In this document: one piece after another, positions 7,081-14,725 of the stretch
Layout: every line of letters begins with the position of its first letter
How positions within the stretch are numbered: the stretch's first letter is position 1
NCBI GenBank assembly: GCA_905214465.1
Contig: CAJMMD010000026.1
Span: forward strand, 1-32,949
Length of the DNA: 32,949 nt
Direction: 5' to 3'
Origin: an uncultured bacterium
GTDB lineage: Bacteria > Actinomycetota > Coriobacteriia > Coriobacteriales > Coriobacteriaceae
The notes under the pieces: generated by a model
Databases searched by the model: none
What the model saw: the letters and a program-made list of their open reading frames with translations, nothing else
Told to the model about the DNA's origin: nothing
Program-made: the position numbers and the translations under genes

Positions 7081-9000
7081 CTACTCCAGCTCAAACGCAC
7101 CCGTGTAGAGCTGGTAGTAATACCCGCGCTTGGCGATCAGTTCGTCGTGGTTGCCGCGCTCGATGATGCGGCCGTGGTCCAGGCAGATGATTGCGTCGGA
7201 GTTGCGCACGGTGGAGAGGCGGTGCGCGATGACAAACGTCGTGCGGCCCTCCATGAGCTTATCCATGCCCGCCTGCACGATAGCCTCGGTGCGGGTGTCG
7301 ATGGAGCTCGTGGCCTCGTCCAGAATCATCGCCGGCGGATCGGCGACGGCGGCGCGCGCAATCGAAATCAGCTGGCGCTGGCCCTGCGACAGCTGGGCAC
7401 CGTTACCGGTGAGCATGGTGTCGTAGCCGTCGGGCAGGCGGGTGATAAAGTCGTCCGCGCCCGCGAGCTTGGCCGCCGCGATGCACTCCTCGTCGGTCGC
7501 ATCCAGGTTGCCGTAGCGGATGTTATCCATCACGGTGCCGGTGAACAGGTTCACGTCCTGCAGCACGACACCCAGCGAGCGGCGCAGATCGGCCTTGCGG
7601 ATTTTGTTGACGTTGATGCCGTCGTAGCGAATCTTGCCGTCGGCGATGTCATAGAAACGGTTGATGAGGTTGGTGATGGTCGTCTTGCCGGCACCGGTGG
7701 CGCCGACAAACGCGACCTTCTGGCCCGGCTTGGCGTATACGGACACGCCGTGCAGCACCTCGTGGTCGGGCGTGTAGCCAAAGTCGACGTTGTCCATGAC
7801 CAGGTCGCCGCGCAACGGCACGTACTCGATCTCGCCGGTTGCGCGGTGCGGATGTTTCCACGCCCACATGCCAGTATGGTGGTCGGCCTCCTCGAGCTGC
7901 CAGGTGTCGGGGTTGACCTGCGCGTTGACGAGTGTCACGTAGCCTTCGTCGGCCTCGGGCTTCTCGTCGATGAGCTCAAAGATGCGGTCGGCGCCGGCCA
8001 GGCCCATGACCACGGCGTTGATCTGCTGCGAGATCTGGCCGATCTGTCCGCAGAACTGCTTGGTCATGTTAAGGAACGGCACCACGACGGCGATGGACAG
8101 CGCCATGCCCGAGATGCTCAGGTTGGGCACGCCCAGCGCCAGGAAAATGCCGCCGGCAAGGGCCACCAGCACGTAGAGCAAGTTGCCCAGGTTCATAAGG
8201 ATGGGCATGAGGATGTTGGCGTACATGTTGGCCTTCTGTGAGACCTCGAAGAGCTTTTCGTTGCGCTCGTCAAAATCAGCCTCGGCGGCAGACTCGTGGC
8301 AGAACGCCTTGACGACTTTCTGACCGTTCATGACTTCCTCGATATGGCCCTCGACCACGCCGAGCTCGGTCTGCTGCGCAATGAAGAAGCGCGCGGAGTT
8401 GGAGCCGAGCAGCTTGGTCATAAAGGTCATAAAGGCGACGCCGGCGATGATGACCAGGCACATCCACACGCTGTAGTACAGCATGATGAAGAACACCGTG
8501 ACGATGATGATGATCGTCATGAGCAGGTTGGGCAGCGACTGGCTGATCATCTGACGCAGCGTGTCGATGTCGTTGGTGTAGTGGCTCATGATATCGCCGC
8601 GCTGGTGCGTGTCGAAGTAGCGGATCGGCAGGTCCTGCATGCGGTTGAACATCATCTCGCGCAGCTTCTCCAGCGAGCCCTGCGTGACGATAGCCATGGC
8701 GCGGTTCCAGAAGAGCGAGGACAGGACACCGACGCCGTAGATGCAGGCGAGGGTGGTCACGAGCTGCAGAATCTTGGGCTGTGCGGCTTCCCAATCGCCC
8801 GACTGCCACGATTCGCTAATAATCTGCAGGGCGCTCTGCAGGAAGGTCGCGCCGATGGAGTTGATGATGGCGCAGAGCACCACGCCGGCGACGACAAGGG
8901 GCAAAAGCACGGGATAGAAGCCAAAGAGCGTCTTGATGAGGCGCGACATGGTGCCGCCCTTACGGTTGAGCGCGCGCTCGGCGGTCGTTGCCTTACTCAT
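7081..9000 (-). CDS. ABC exporter half-transporter with canonical ATPase site
   Basis: This 639-residue inner-membrane half-transporter has an N-terminal six-helix exporter domain (about 25-335) fused to an ATPase domain. Walker A GATGAGKTT is at 433-441, the Q-loop LQDVNLF near 480, the signature LSQGQ at 537-541, Walker B with catalytic Glu is ILDEATSSID (Glu562), and the switch His is at 593. A linker insertion of about 50 residues, with WAWKHPHRATG, separates the domains. The start at 9000 has GGAGG 8 nt upstream, and its ATGAGTAA overlaps the previous gene's stop by 8 bases, implying translational coupling. A longer in-frame extension upstream lies inside that gene and is unlikely. It pairs with the next protein as a heterodimer, probably drug or lipid efflux. 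Confidence 0.92.
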   Translation of the reverse strand: MSKATTAERALNRKGGTMSRLIKTLFGFYPVLLPLVVAGVVLCAIINSIGATFLQSALQIISESWQSGDWEAAQPKILQLVTTLACIYGVGVLSSLFWNRAMAIVTQGSLEKLREMMFNRMQDLPIRYFDTHQRGDIMSHYTNDIDTLRQMISQSLPNLLMTIIIIVTVFFIMLYYSVWMCLVIIAGVAFMTFMTKLLGSNSARFFIAQQTELGVVEGHIEEVMNGQKVVKAFCHESAAEADFDERNEKLFEVSQKANMYANILMPILMNLGNLLYVLVALAGGIFLALGVPNLSISGMALSIAVVVPFLNMTKQFCGQIGQISQQINAVVMGLAGADRIFELIDEKPEADEGYVTLVNAQVNPDTWQLEEADHHTGMWAWKHPHRATGEIEYVPLRGDLVMDNVDFGYTPDHEVLHGVSVYAKPGQKVAFVGATGAGKTTITNLINRFYDIADGKIRYDGINVNKIRKADLRRSLGVVLQDVNLFTGTVMDNIRYGNLDATDEECIAAAKLAGADDFITRLPDGYDTMLTGNGAQLSQGQRQLISIARAAVADPPAMILDEATSSIDTRTEAIVQAGMDKLMEGRTTFVIAHRLSTVRNSDAIICLDHGRIIERGNHDELIAKRGYYYQLYTGAFELE

Positions 9001-10807
9001 GTGCCTCGCCTCCTTCCTGGGTCTGAGCTTGCGTTGCGGATGCCTCGGTGTCGGCCTCGACGGCCCCTTCGCCCTCGGCAGACATCTTGTTTTGCGAGGT
9101 AAAGGTCTCGCGGTAGATCTCGCTCGTCTTGAGTAGCTCGTCATGGTTGCCGATCTGCGCGATACGGCCGCCCTCCATGACGATGATGCGGTCTGCGTCC
9201 TGCACGGAGCTGATGCGCTGGGCGATGATGAGCTTGGTCGTGTTGGGCAGATAGCTTGCCAGCCCTGCGCGGATCTTGGCGTCGGTCTTGGTGTCGACGG
9301 CGCTGGTGGAGTCGTCCAGGATCAAGATCTTGGGGCGACGCAGCAGGGCGCGTGCAATGCACAGGCGCTGCTTCTGACCGCCCGAAACATTAGAGCCGCC
9401 CTGTTCGATCCAGGTGTCGTAGCCCTTGGGGAAGCCGTCGACAAACTCATCGGCGCAGGCCAGATGTGCCGCCTCGCGGACTTCCTCGTCGGTGGCGTTC
9501 GGGTCGCCCCAGCGCAGATTCTCGGCGATGGTGCCGCTAAACAGCACGTTTTTCTGCAGCACCATGGCGACCTGGTGGCGCAGTGCGTCCAGGTCGTAGT
9601 CGCGCACGTCCACGCCGCCCACGCGCACAGTGCCTTCGGTGGTGTCGTACAGGCGGGCGATGAGGTTAACGAGCGTGGACTTGGCCGAACCGGTGCCGCC
9701 GATGATGCCGATGGTCTCGCCGCTCGTAATGTGCAGGTCGATATCGTCGAGCGCCTGGCGCTTCGCATGCTTGGAATACTTAAAGCTCACGTGGTCAAAG
9801 TCGATGGAACCGTCGGCAACCTCGAGCACGGGCTCGGAGGGATTGGCGATCGTGGGCTCGGCGGCCAGCACCTCGGCAATGCGGTGTGCCGATTCGTCGG
9901 CCATGGTCACCATGACAAAGATCATCGACAGCTGCATCAGGCTCATGAGAATCTGGAAACCATAGGTAAAGGTCGAGGAGAGCTGGCCCACGTCGAACAG
10001 CGTGCCCTGGCTCGTGATGATGAGCTTGGAGCCCAGGTAGATGATGACGACAAACGCGCCGTTGACGCAGATGTTCATCATGGGGTTGTTAAAGGCGAGC
10101 AGCTTCTCGGCGCGGGTGAAGTCCATCTGGACGTCGCGCGCGGCGGTCGCGAACTTCTCCTTCTCAAAGTCTTCGCGCACATAGCTCTTGACCACGCGCA
10201 TACCGGTGACGTTTTCCTCGACGGACTCGTTAAGGGCATCGTACTTGTGGAACACGCGCGAGAAGATGGGGCGCACCTTAAAGATGATAAAGAACAGTCC
10301 AAAGCCCAGCAGCGGAATGATGACCAGGTAGACCATGGCGACGCTGCCGCCCATGATAAACGCCATGGTAAAGGCGAAGATCAATACCAGCGGCGCGCGC
10401 ACGGCGATACGGATGATCATCATAAAGGCCTGCTGCACGTTGTTGATATCGGTGGTCAGGCGCGTGACGAGCGAGGAGCTCGAGAACTCATCGATGTTGG
10501 CAAAGCTGAACGTCTGGATCTTGTAGAACAGGTCGTGACGCAGGTTCTTGGCGAACCCGCAGCTCGCATGGCTGCAGGTGACGCCGGCAGCGGCACCAAA
10601 AGCAAGCGACGTCAGCGCGATGAGCACCAAAAAGCCTGCGGTGGGAAGCATCTCGGCTACGGTGGCGCCGTCTTTGATGGCGTCGATCAGGTTGGCAGTG
10701 ATAAATGGAATCAGCATCTCGCAGAGCACCTCGCCAAGCACAAGCAACGGCGTAGCAACGGTGACTTTCATATAGTCGCGGATGCTGCCCATGAGGGTTT
10801 TAATCAT
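8993..10807 (-). CDS. ABC exporter half-transporter with degenerate ATPase site
   Basis: This 604-residue partner has a membrane domain at about 15-310 and an ATPase domain from about 335. Key residues depart from consensus. Walker A reads GGTGSAKST (370-378), with Ala375 where Gly is usual. The catalytic Glu after Walker B is Asp499 (LILDDSTSAVD). The switch His is Gln530 (IAQRISS). The signature VSGGQ is intact. This pattern marks the non-catalytic half of heterodimeric exporters of the BmrC/BmrD and TM287/288 kind. The tail after residue 575 is acidic and Gln/Glu-rich. Its start ATGATTAA overlaps the marR stop by 8 bases, and its own end overlaps the next ABC gene by 8. Confidence 0.92.
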   Translation of the reverse strand: MIKTLMGSIRDYMKVTVATPLLVLGEVLCEMLIPFITANLIDAIKDGATVAEMLPTAGFLVLIALTSLAFGAAAGVTCSHASCGFAKNLRHDLFYKIQTFSFANIDEFSSSSLVTRLTTDINNVQQAFMMIIRIAVRAPLVLIFAFTMAFIMGGSVAMVYLVIIPLLGFGLFFIIFKVRPIFSRVFHKYDALNESVEENVTGMRVVKSYVREDFEKEKFATAARDVQMDFTRAEKLLAFNNPMMNICVNGAFVVIIYLGSKLIITSQGTLFDVGQLSSTFTYGFQILMSLMQLSMIFVMVTMADESAHRIAEVLAAEPTIANPSEPVLEVADGSIDFDHVSFKYSKHAKRQALDDIDLHITSGETIGIIGGTGSAKSTLVNLIARLYDTTEGTVRVGGVDVRDYDLDALRHQVAMVLQKNVLFSGTIAENLRWGDPNATDEEVREAAHLACADEFVDGFPKGYDTWIEQGGSNVSGGQKQRLCIARALLRRPKILILDDSTSAVDTKTDAKIRAGLASYLPNTTKLIIAQRISSVQDADRIIVMEGGRIAQIGNHDELLKTSEIYRETFTSQNKMSAEGEGAVEADTEASATQAQTQEGGEAHE

Positions 10808-11306
10808 CCAGTTCCTCCCAGGTTACGCGGATTTTATCGAGCATTTCGGCGAGGTCCTCGCGCTCGTCGTGGGTGAGCGCGCTAAAGGCCTGCTCTCTAA
10901 AGCGAATGCGGGCCGCCTGCTCTACGTGGGCCTTTTCCCATCCCGCTTCGGTCAGGCGAATGGTGAGCTGCCGCCGGTCTTTGGGATTGCGGCTGCGCTC
11001 GATAAGGCCGGCGCATTCGATCTTGGAGAGAATCTCGGAAAGCGAACCGGGCTTAAGATCAAAGTGCAGGCCTAGTTCCTGCTGTGACATCTCGCCGTTT
11101 GGCTGCTTGGCGAGCAAGCAGACGATGGGGGCCTTTCCCGAGGCGCCGCCGCCGTGAAAGTGCAGAAAGTGGCCGCAGAAGCCCAGCCCGTTTAGGATGT
11201 GCTTGGCGAGCGCGTCTGATTGGGACTGTGCCGCGGGCGCATCTGCGGGTTCATGGGGGTCGCCGCCCGGCGTGTGGGGGCAGAGGCCGATGTGGTCATC
11301 GCACAT
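10800..11306 (-). CDS. MarR-family regulator of the exporter operon
   Basis: This 168-residue winged-helix repressor starts at ATG 11306, with AGGAG 7 nt upstream. A longer frame from 11339 would start inside the operator and is rejected. The recognition region reads MSQQELGLHFDLKPGSLSEI and the wing reads RNPKDRRQLTIRLTEAG, as in MarR proteins. The N-terminal 60 residues hold several Cys and His (LCPHTPGGDPH, GFCGHFLHFHGGG), unusual for the family and compatible with metal or redox sensing (inference). It is first in the marR-ABC-ABC operon and probably represses it through the palindrome at 11323-11358. The ligand is unknown, possibly the exported compound. Confidence 0.9.
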   Translation of the reverse strand: MCDDHIGLCPHTPGGDPHEPADAPAAQSQSDALAKHILNGLGFCGHFLHFHGGGASGKAPIVCLLAKQPNGEMSQQELGLHFDLKPGSLSEILSKIECAGLIERSRNPKDRRQLTIRLTEAGWEKAHVEQAARIRFREQAFSALTHDEREDLAEMLDKIRVTWEELDD

Positions 11307-11322
11307 GGTGTCGCTCCTTTCT

Positions 11323-11358
11323 TTAGTTAGGTAGTGCAATTGTTTTGTGCCTAACTAA
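11323..11358 (-). promoter_or_regulatory. MarR operator: TTAGTTAGG inverted repeat
   Basis: TTAGTTAGG (11323-11331) and CCTAACTAA (11350-11358) are perfect 9-base inverted half-sites separated by 18 bases, 17 bases upstream of the marR start. The distal half-site overlaps the -10 box of the promoter described next; the proximal one lies just past the predicted start of transcription. This is the layout of an autorepressor. Confidence 0.75.
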
Positions 11359-11385
11359 TTTAGGAGTGCAAGAAATAAATGTCAA
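11357..11385 (-). promoter_or_regulatory. Sigma-A-type promoter of marR-ABC-ABC operon
   Basis: On the minus strand a perfect -35 TTGACA (complement of 11380-11385) is followed after exactly 17 bases by TAAATT (complement of 11357-11362), a 4/6 match to the -10 consensus. Transcription would start near 11350, giving a leader of about 45 bases. Confidence 0.7.
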
Positions 11386-11402
11386 GGTACCAAACTTATT
11401 AA

Positions 11403-11467
11403 GTTACGGCGTTTTACCAAACGCCGTAACCGCTCGATGCTGCAAACGCTCCTAAGCGGCAATCTGA
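11403..11467 (+). repeat. Hairpin-plus-box element, copy A
   Basis: A perfect 12-bp stem GTTACGGCGTTT / AAACGCCGTAAC (11403-11430, loop TACC) is followed 2 nt later by a 35-nt box (11433-11467) that starts CTCGATGCTGC and ends CTAAGCGGCAATCTGA. It lies upstream of the marR promoter, pointing away from it. The box matches copy C (32878-32912) at 32 of 35 positions, while the stem sequence differs yet still pairs. Confidence 0.7.
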
Positions 11468-11605
11468 TCCCTTGGGGACGAAGGAAAAGGTATCGTTTTG
11501 GGCTGCGATGATGCCTTTCGAAGCGGCCTTGCCAAAAACCATGCCTAATTACTACGATGAATCCAGCATCGCTGACCACAACAGCTGTTTCTGAAAAAAC
11601 GCAAG

Positions 11606-11677
11606 CTATCTACCTGCGGTTTTGTTGGAGAGAAATTCGTTGTGGTTGGAGGCGGGCGGTTAAACGTAGTAAATAGG
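11606..11677 (+). repeat. Partial copy of the 2122-2279 element
   Basis: From 11611 to 11677 the sequence aligns without gaps to 2201-2267 at about 52 of 67 bases, identical at TACCTGCGGT and TAAACGTAGT, which lie 50 bases apart in both. The left inverted arm found in the first copy is missing here. The whole 560-base spacer 11307-11866 holds the marR control region, the hairpin-plus-box element, this repeat and no gene I can support. Confidence 0.65.
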
Positions 11678-11866
11678 CATAGTTTTGAAATGGCGCTATA
11701 TGAGTAGCATCAACTAGGCCGCTATGGGGCAAACAGCCCCCATTTTCGAAACCTTTCCGCAACAATTTGCCCTTCGTACCGCTCGCCTCCGCCCACAACG
11801 CCTCCTGCGCTACACTTAGTCGCACTGTGGCGCTGCTGCGCTGTGCCCGAAACAAGGGAGACCCTC

Positions 11867-12691
11867 ATGAAGAACACTCAGCTGCTGCTGATTAACGATA
11901 TGTGCGGTTACGGCAAGGTCGCGCTTTCCGCCATGCTGCCGGTGCTGTCGCACATGGGCTACCGTATCCATAACCTGCCGACGGCGCTCGTTTCCGACAC
12001 GCTCAACTACCCCAAGTTCTACATCCACGACACCACGGAGTACGTGCGTCAGAGTCTTGCCATCTGGGAGGAGCTCGGCTTTGAGTTCGACGCCATCTCG
12101 ACCGGCTTTATCGTGACCGAGGAAGAGACGCGCATCATCTCGGACTTTTGCCACCGCCGCGCGCAAAAGGGCACCAAGGTGTTCGTCGACCCCATCATGG
12201 GCGACAACGGCAAGCTCTATGCGGGCGTGCCCGAGTCCACGATTGGCCTTATGCGGCATCTTCTGGAGTGCGCAGACTACGCGGTGCCTAACTATACCGA
12301 GGCGTGCCTGCTTGCCGATAGGCCTATTGCCGAGGAAATTACGCCCGATGAGGGCCGCGCCCTTGTGGACGCCGTGCGCGAGCTGGGTGCCAAGTCGGTG
12401 GTCATTACGAGCGCCGTGGTCAATGGCACGAACGCGGTTATCGGTTACGACCATGTAGCGGGGGAGTACTTTATGATTCCCTTTGAGCTCATTCCGGTCT
12501 ATTTCCCGGGCACGGGCGACACGTTCTCGGCGGTGCTCGTCGGCCGCGTTATGGCAGGTTGGAGTCTGCAGCGCGCGACGTCCGATGCCATGCGTGTGGT
12601 GGCTGAGCTTATCGAGCGCAATGCCGACCAGGAGGACAAGTCGGCCGGCCTTCCCATCGAAGCCTGCCTGGATGTGATTGACCATGAGTAA
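11867..12691 (+). CDS. Pyridoxamine kinase-like PfkB-superfamily kinase
   Basis: This 274-residue cytoplasmic kinase probably phosphorylates pyridoxal, pyridoxamine or pyridoxine in vitamin B6 salvage. It opens with MKNTQLLLINDMCGYGKVAL, the PdxK/PdxY-type N-terminus, followed by MLPVLSHMGYRIHNLPTALV. DPIMGDNGKLY near 113-123 is the ribokinase-fold region after strand 4. The anion-hole/catalytic motif PGTGDTFSAVL, with the catalytic Asp, is near residue 215. GGGAG lies 6 nt before the ATG at 11867; an in-frame upstream extension (MPETRETL) lacks a better ribosome site. The stop overlaps the next gene's start (ATGAGTAA). A hydroxymethylpyrimidine kinase role is less likely. Confidence 0.88.
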   Translation: MKNTQLLLINDMCGYGKVALSAMLPVLSHMGYRIHNLPTALVSDTLNYPKFYIHDTTEYVRQSLAIWEELGFEFDAISTGFIVTEEETRIISDFCHRRAQKGTKVFVDPIMGDNGKLYAGVPESTIGLMRHLLECADYAVPNYTEACLLADRPIAEEITPDEGRALVDAVRELGAKSVVITSAVVNGTNAVIGYDHVAGEYFMIPFELIPVYFPGTGDTFSAVLVGRVMAGWSLQRATSDAMRVVAELIERNADQEDKSAGLPIEACLDVIDHE

Positions 12692-13013
12692 CGCTGGCGA
12701 GGGCGGCGCCAAGCCTGCGGGCGGGGGCAAGCCGCTCGGCGCGCCGCGGGACAAACGTCCGCGTATCCGCGTGAGCTGCGTGGACCAGCTGGGAACGTGC
12801 CGCTGCCATCATGGTCACAAGCCGGGCGACGTTTTTGACTTCGACCGAGACCGCGGCAAGATGTGCGCCATGGCCTGCCATGTGGGCTTTCCCTATATCG
12901 ATATCCTGCGCTATGGCGGAACCGTGCCTGGCAACGAGCCCGGCACGGCAAAGTTCTGCTGTCCCGAGGTCGACACGTTGAACGTCTGGCTTGCCGAGAT
13001 CGTCGACGAATAG
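12684..13013 (+). CDS. Small Cys-rich TIGR04076-like protein
   Basis: This 109-residue protein has seven cysteines (32, 39, 41, 61, 65, 92, 93) and clustered histidines (42, 43, 45, 66). The run CVDQLGTCRCHHGHKPGD followed by MCAMACHVGFPYIDILRYGG and CCPEVDTLNVW resembles the uncharacterised TIGR04076 family (C-x-x-G-H-K-x-G-D, then C-x-x-A, then C-P); assignment is by eye. The first 25 residues are Gly/Pro-rich and poorly ordered. Its ATG overlaps the kinase stop by 8 bases, so the two are probably co-translated. Metal or iron-sulfur binding is a reasonable guess, but no function is known to me. Confidence 0.75.
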   Translation: MSNAGEGGAKPAGGGKPLGAPRDKRPRIRVSCVDQLGTCRCHHGHKPGDVFDFDRDRGKMCAMACHVGFPYIDILRYGGTVPGNEPGTAKFCCPEVDTLNVWLAEIVDE

Positions 13014-13015
13014 CC

Positions 13016-13050
13016 GGATGTGACAAAGGGGCGGGCCCTTTGTCGCATCC
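13016..13050. repeat. ATGCGACAAAGGG palindrome, copy 2
   Basis: Stem GGATGTGACAAAGGG (13016-13030) against CCCTTTGTCGCATCC (13036-13050) pairs at 14 of 15 positions, counting one G-T as the mismatch. It starts 3 bases after a stop codon, so it could double as a transcript-end hairpin, although no T-run follows at once. Confidence 0.8.
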
Positions 13051-13089
13051 GCCGATGGTGCCCCTTCTTTTTTGCCTATAATCCTAAAT

Positions 13090-13174
13090 CTCTGCATTTC
13101 ATCCGATATTAGGTTCTAAAAACTCTGCATTTCATCGATAATCAAGCATATAAACCTTGCATTTCATTTGATGA
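13090..13174 (+). repeat. Three TGCATTTCAT direct repeats upstream of AAA ATPase
   Basis: TGCATTTCAT occurs at 13093-13102, 13126-13135 and 13158-13167, spaced 33 and 32 bases. Each is preceded by CT or T and followed by a GAT-containing end (CCGATA, CGATA, TTGATGA). The spacing is close to three helical turns, so a protein could bind all three on one face. The last repeat ends about 18 bases before the start codon at 13192, placing the array over the promoter or leader of that gene. Confidence 0.7.
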
Positions 13175-13191
13175 CACTGAGGGGAGAGCCT

Positions 13192-14553
13192 ATGCTGCGT
13201 AGGAAAATAGCGGCAGAGCTGGAGCGTTGGCTGAAGTCTGCCGAGCAAAAGGCCTTATTCATTACGGGTTCTCGCCAGATCGGCAAAAGTTATTCGATTC
13301 GCGCATTTGGCAAAGCCAGCCATGCAACCTACATCGAACTCAACCTCATGGAAAATCGCCAGGCAAAAGATGCTCTTCTCGAGGCACGGGATGCCGACGA
13401 TTTCATCAGCAGGGTGACGCTTCTCTCGGGAAAGCCGATAGCACCGGGCAAAACGCTCGTGTTTATCGATGAGGTCCAAGAGGCCCCCGACATCATGACG
13501 ATGGCAAAGTTCCTTGTTGAGGACGGGAGGTGCCGCTGGGCGTTTTCGGGGTCAATGCTCGGGACCCAGTTCAAGGTCGTTAGGTCCTATCCCGTGGGAT
13601 ATGTTCACGAGCTTAGGATGTTCCCGCTCGATTTCGAGGAGTTTTGCTGGGCGATCGGGGTGAGCGAGGGAGCTCGCCAAACGATACGCGATGCGTGTAT
13701 CAGCGAGAAGCCCATTCCTGATTACATTCACGACGCGATGATGGCAAACTTCAGGACCTATACCGTTGTCGGTGGAATGCCAGAGGTCGTGCAGCGTTTC
13801 CTTGACACGCGGGGCGACCTTGCCTCTGTTCGTCAGCTACAGTCAGAGCTCAACGAACAGTACCGGCGGGATATCTCCAAGTATGCAAGCGGGCGAGCCC
13901 TTCAGGTGCAGAGCATTTACGATCAGCTCCCTATTATGCTCGAGGGCGAAAACAAACGCTTCGTGCTCAATTCCATTGACCTCAAGGCGCATTACGACAA
14001 GTACCAGCGAGATTTTGTCTGGCTTGTCGATGCCGGCGTTGCTCTCAAGGCGGATATCGTAACCGAGCCAAAGTCGCCCCTGCTCAAGACGGCACGGCCA
14101 TCGCAGTTCAAGCTATACCAATCGGATACGGGCATGTTGATGGCGCGCTACCCCGTTGGCGTCGCCCAGGCGGCGTATCTTGATAGCAAGGAACCCAATC
14201 TGGGCGGTATTTACGAAAACGTGGTGGCCCAGCAGCTGACTGCCCAAAATCGCCAGCTTTACTACTATCAGACAAAGAAGCGCGGCGAAGTGGACTTTGT
14301 GGTCGACGGACCGGATGGAACGGCTGTTCCGATCGAGGTTAAATCGGGTTCCTATTACCACGCGCACGCCGCGCTCGGTCATGTGCTTGATACGGCCGAA
14401 TATGGCGTAAGGCTTGGGATTGTTTTCTCGAGAGGCAACGTTGAACGCAGCGGAGCTGTTCTTTATTTGCCGCTATATGCGACCTGGGCCCTTTCGGATG
14501 TTTTGGGTGACTCCTGTGCCGAGGGGATAAAGCTGGAGGTCAAGCCGGTCTAG
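13192..14553 (+). CDS. AAA_14/DUF4143-family ATPase
   Basis: This protein is 453 residues from ATG 13192, which has GGGGAG 7 nt upstream; upstream in-frame starts lie in the last direct repeat. Walker A is GSRQIGKS (26-33) and Walker B is LVFIDE (89-94), followed by VQEAPD, typical of this ATPase group. The C-terminal DUF4143 part has a PD-(D/E)XK-like pattern: Glu366, Asp368 (GEVDFVVDG) and Glu382-x-Lys384 (PIEVKSG). The protein has no predicted membrane segment. It stands alone between two palindromic repeats, and its codons look less GC-biased than those of its neighbours. Members are common in gut bacteria and lack an established role; DNA processing or defence is only a guess. Confidence 0.88.
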   Translation: MLRRKIAAELERWLKSAEQKALFITGSRQIGKSYSIRAFGKASHATYIELNLMENRQAKDALLEARDADDFISRVTLLSGKPIAPGKTLVFIDEVQEAPDIMTMAKFLVEDGRCRWAFSGSMLGTQFKVVRSYPVGYVHELRMFPLDFEEFCWAIGVSEGARQTIRDACISEKPIPDYIHDAMMANFRTYTVVGGMPEVVQRFLDTRGDLASVRQLQSELNEQYRRDISKYASGRALQVQSIYDQLPIMLEGENKRFVLNSIDLKAHYDKYQRDFVWLVDAGVALKADIVTEPKSPLLKTARPSQFKLYQSDTGMLMARYPVGVAQAAYLDSKEPNLGGIYENVVAQQLTAQNRQLYYYQTKKRGEVDFVVDGPDGTAVPIEVKSGSYYHAHAALGHVLDTAEYGVRLGIVFSRGNVERSGAVLYLPLYATWALSDVLGDSCAEGIKLEVKPV

Positions 14554-14564
14554 GGACAGTCCCC

Positions 14565-14597
14565 GATGCGACAAAGGGATAGTGCCTTTGTCGCATC
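14565..14597. repeat. ATGCGACAAAGGG palindrome, copy 3
   Basis: A perfect 13-bp stem GATGCGACAAAGG / CCTTTGTCGCATC surrounds a 7-base centre, 11 bases after the ATPase stop. A short GGGACAGTCCC palindrome lies directly before it (near 14553-14563). Confidence 0.8.
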
Positions 14598-14613
14598 CGC
14601 TATCCGAGATAAT

Positions 14614-14677
14614 GAGCGTGGATTTTCTCCCGTCTAGAGCGCACTTGAATGCTCAAAGTGGGAGAAAATCCACGCTC
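14614..14677. repeat. 64-base hairpin with perfect 18-bp stem
   Basis: GAGCGTGGATTTTCTCCC (14614-14631) is the exact reverse complement of 14660-14677. The 28-base loop contains GAGC/GCTC and CACTT/AAGTG complementary pairs. It lies between convergent genes (ATPase and phosphatase). The stem contains an A/T run on either strand, so it may terminate both transcripts, or it may be another dispersed repeat. Confidence 0.8.
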
Positions 14678-14725
14678 GATCTGTATGCCGATGACGCGGC
14701 TCGCGAGGTTCGTGCGCCCGCGAAC

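Noticed and set aside
9143..10876. 577-codon plus-strand frame opposite the ABC/marR genes
   Set aside because: Antisense shadow; the opposite strand carries Walker motifs and MarR features.
11382..11579. Short minus-strand frame upstream of marR
   Set aside because: It runs through the hairpin-plus-box repeat, lacks a good ribosome site and resembles no protein.
13090..13174. CRISPR array
   Set aside because: Only three 10-base repeats with 22-23-base gaps and no cas genes nearby; regulatory repeats fit better.
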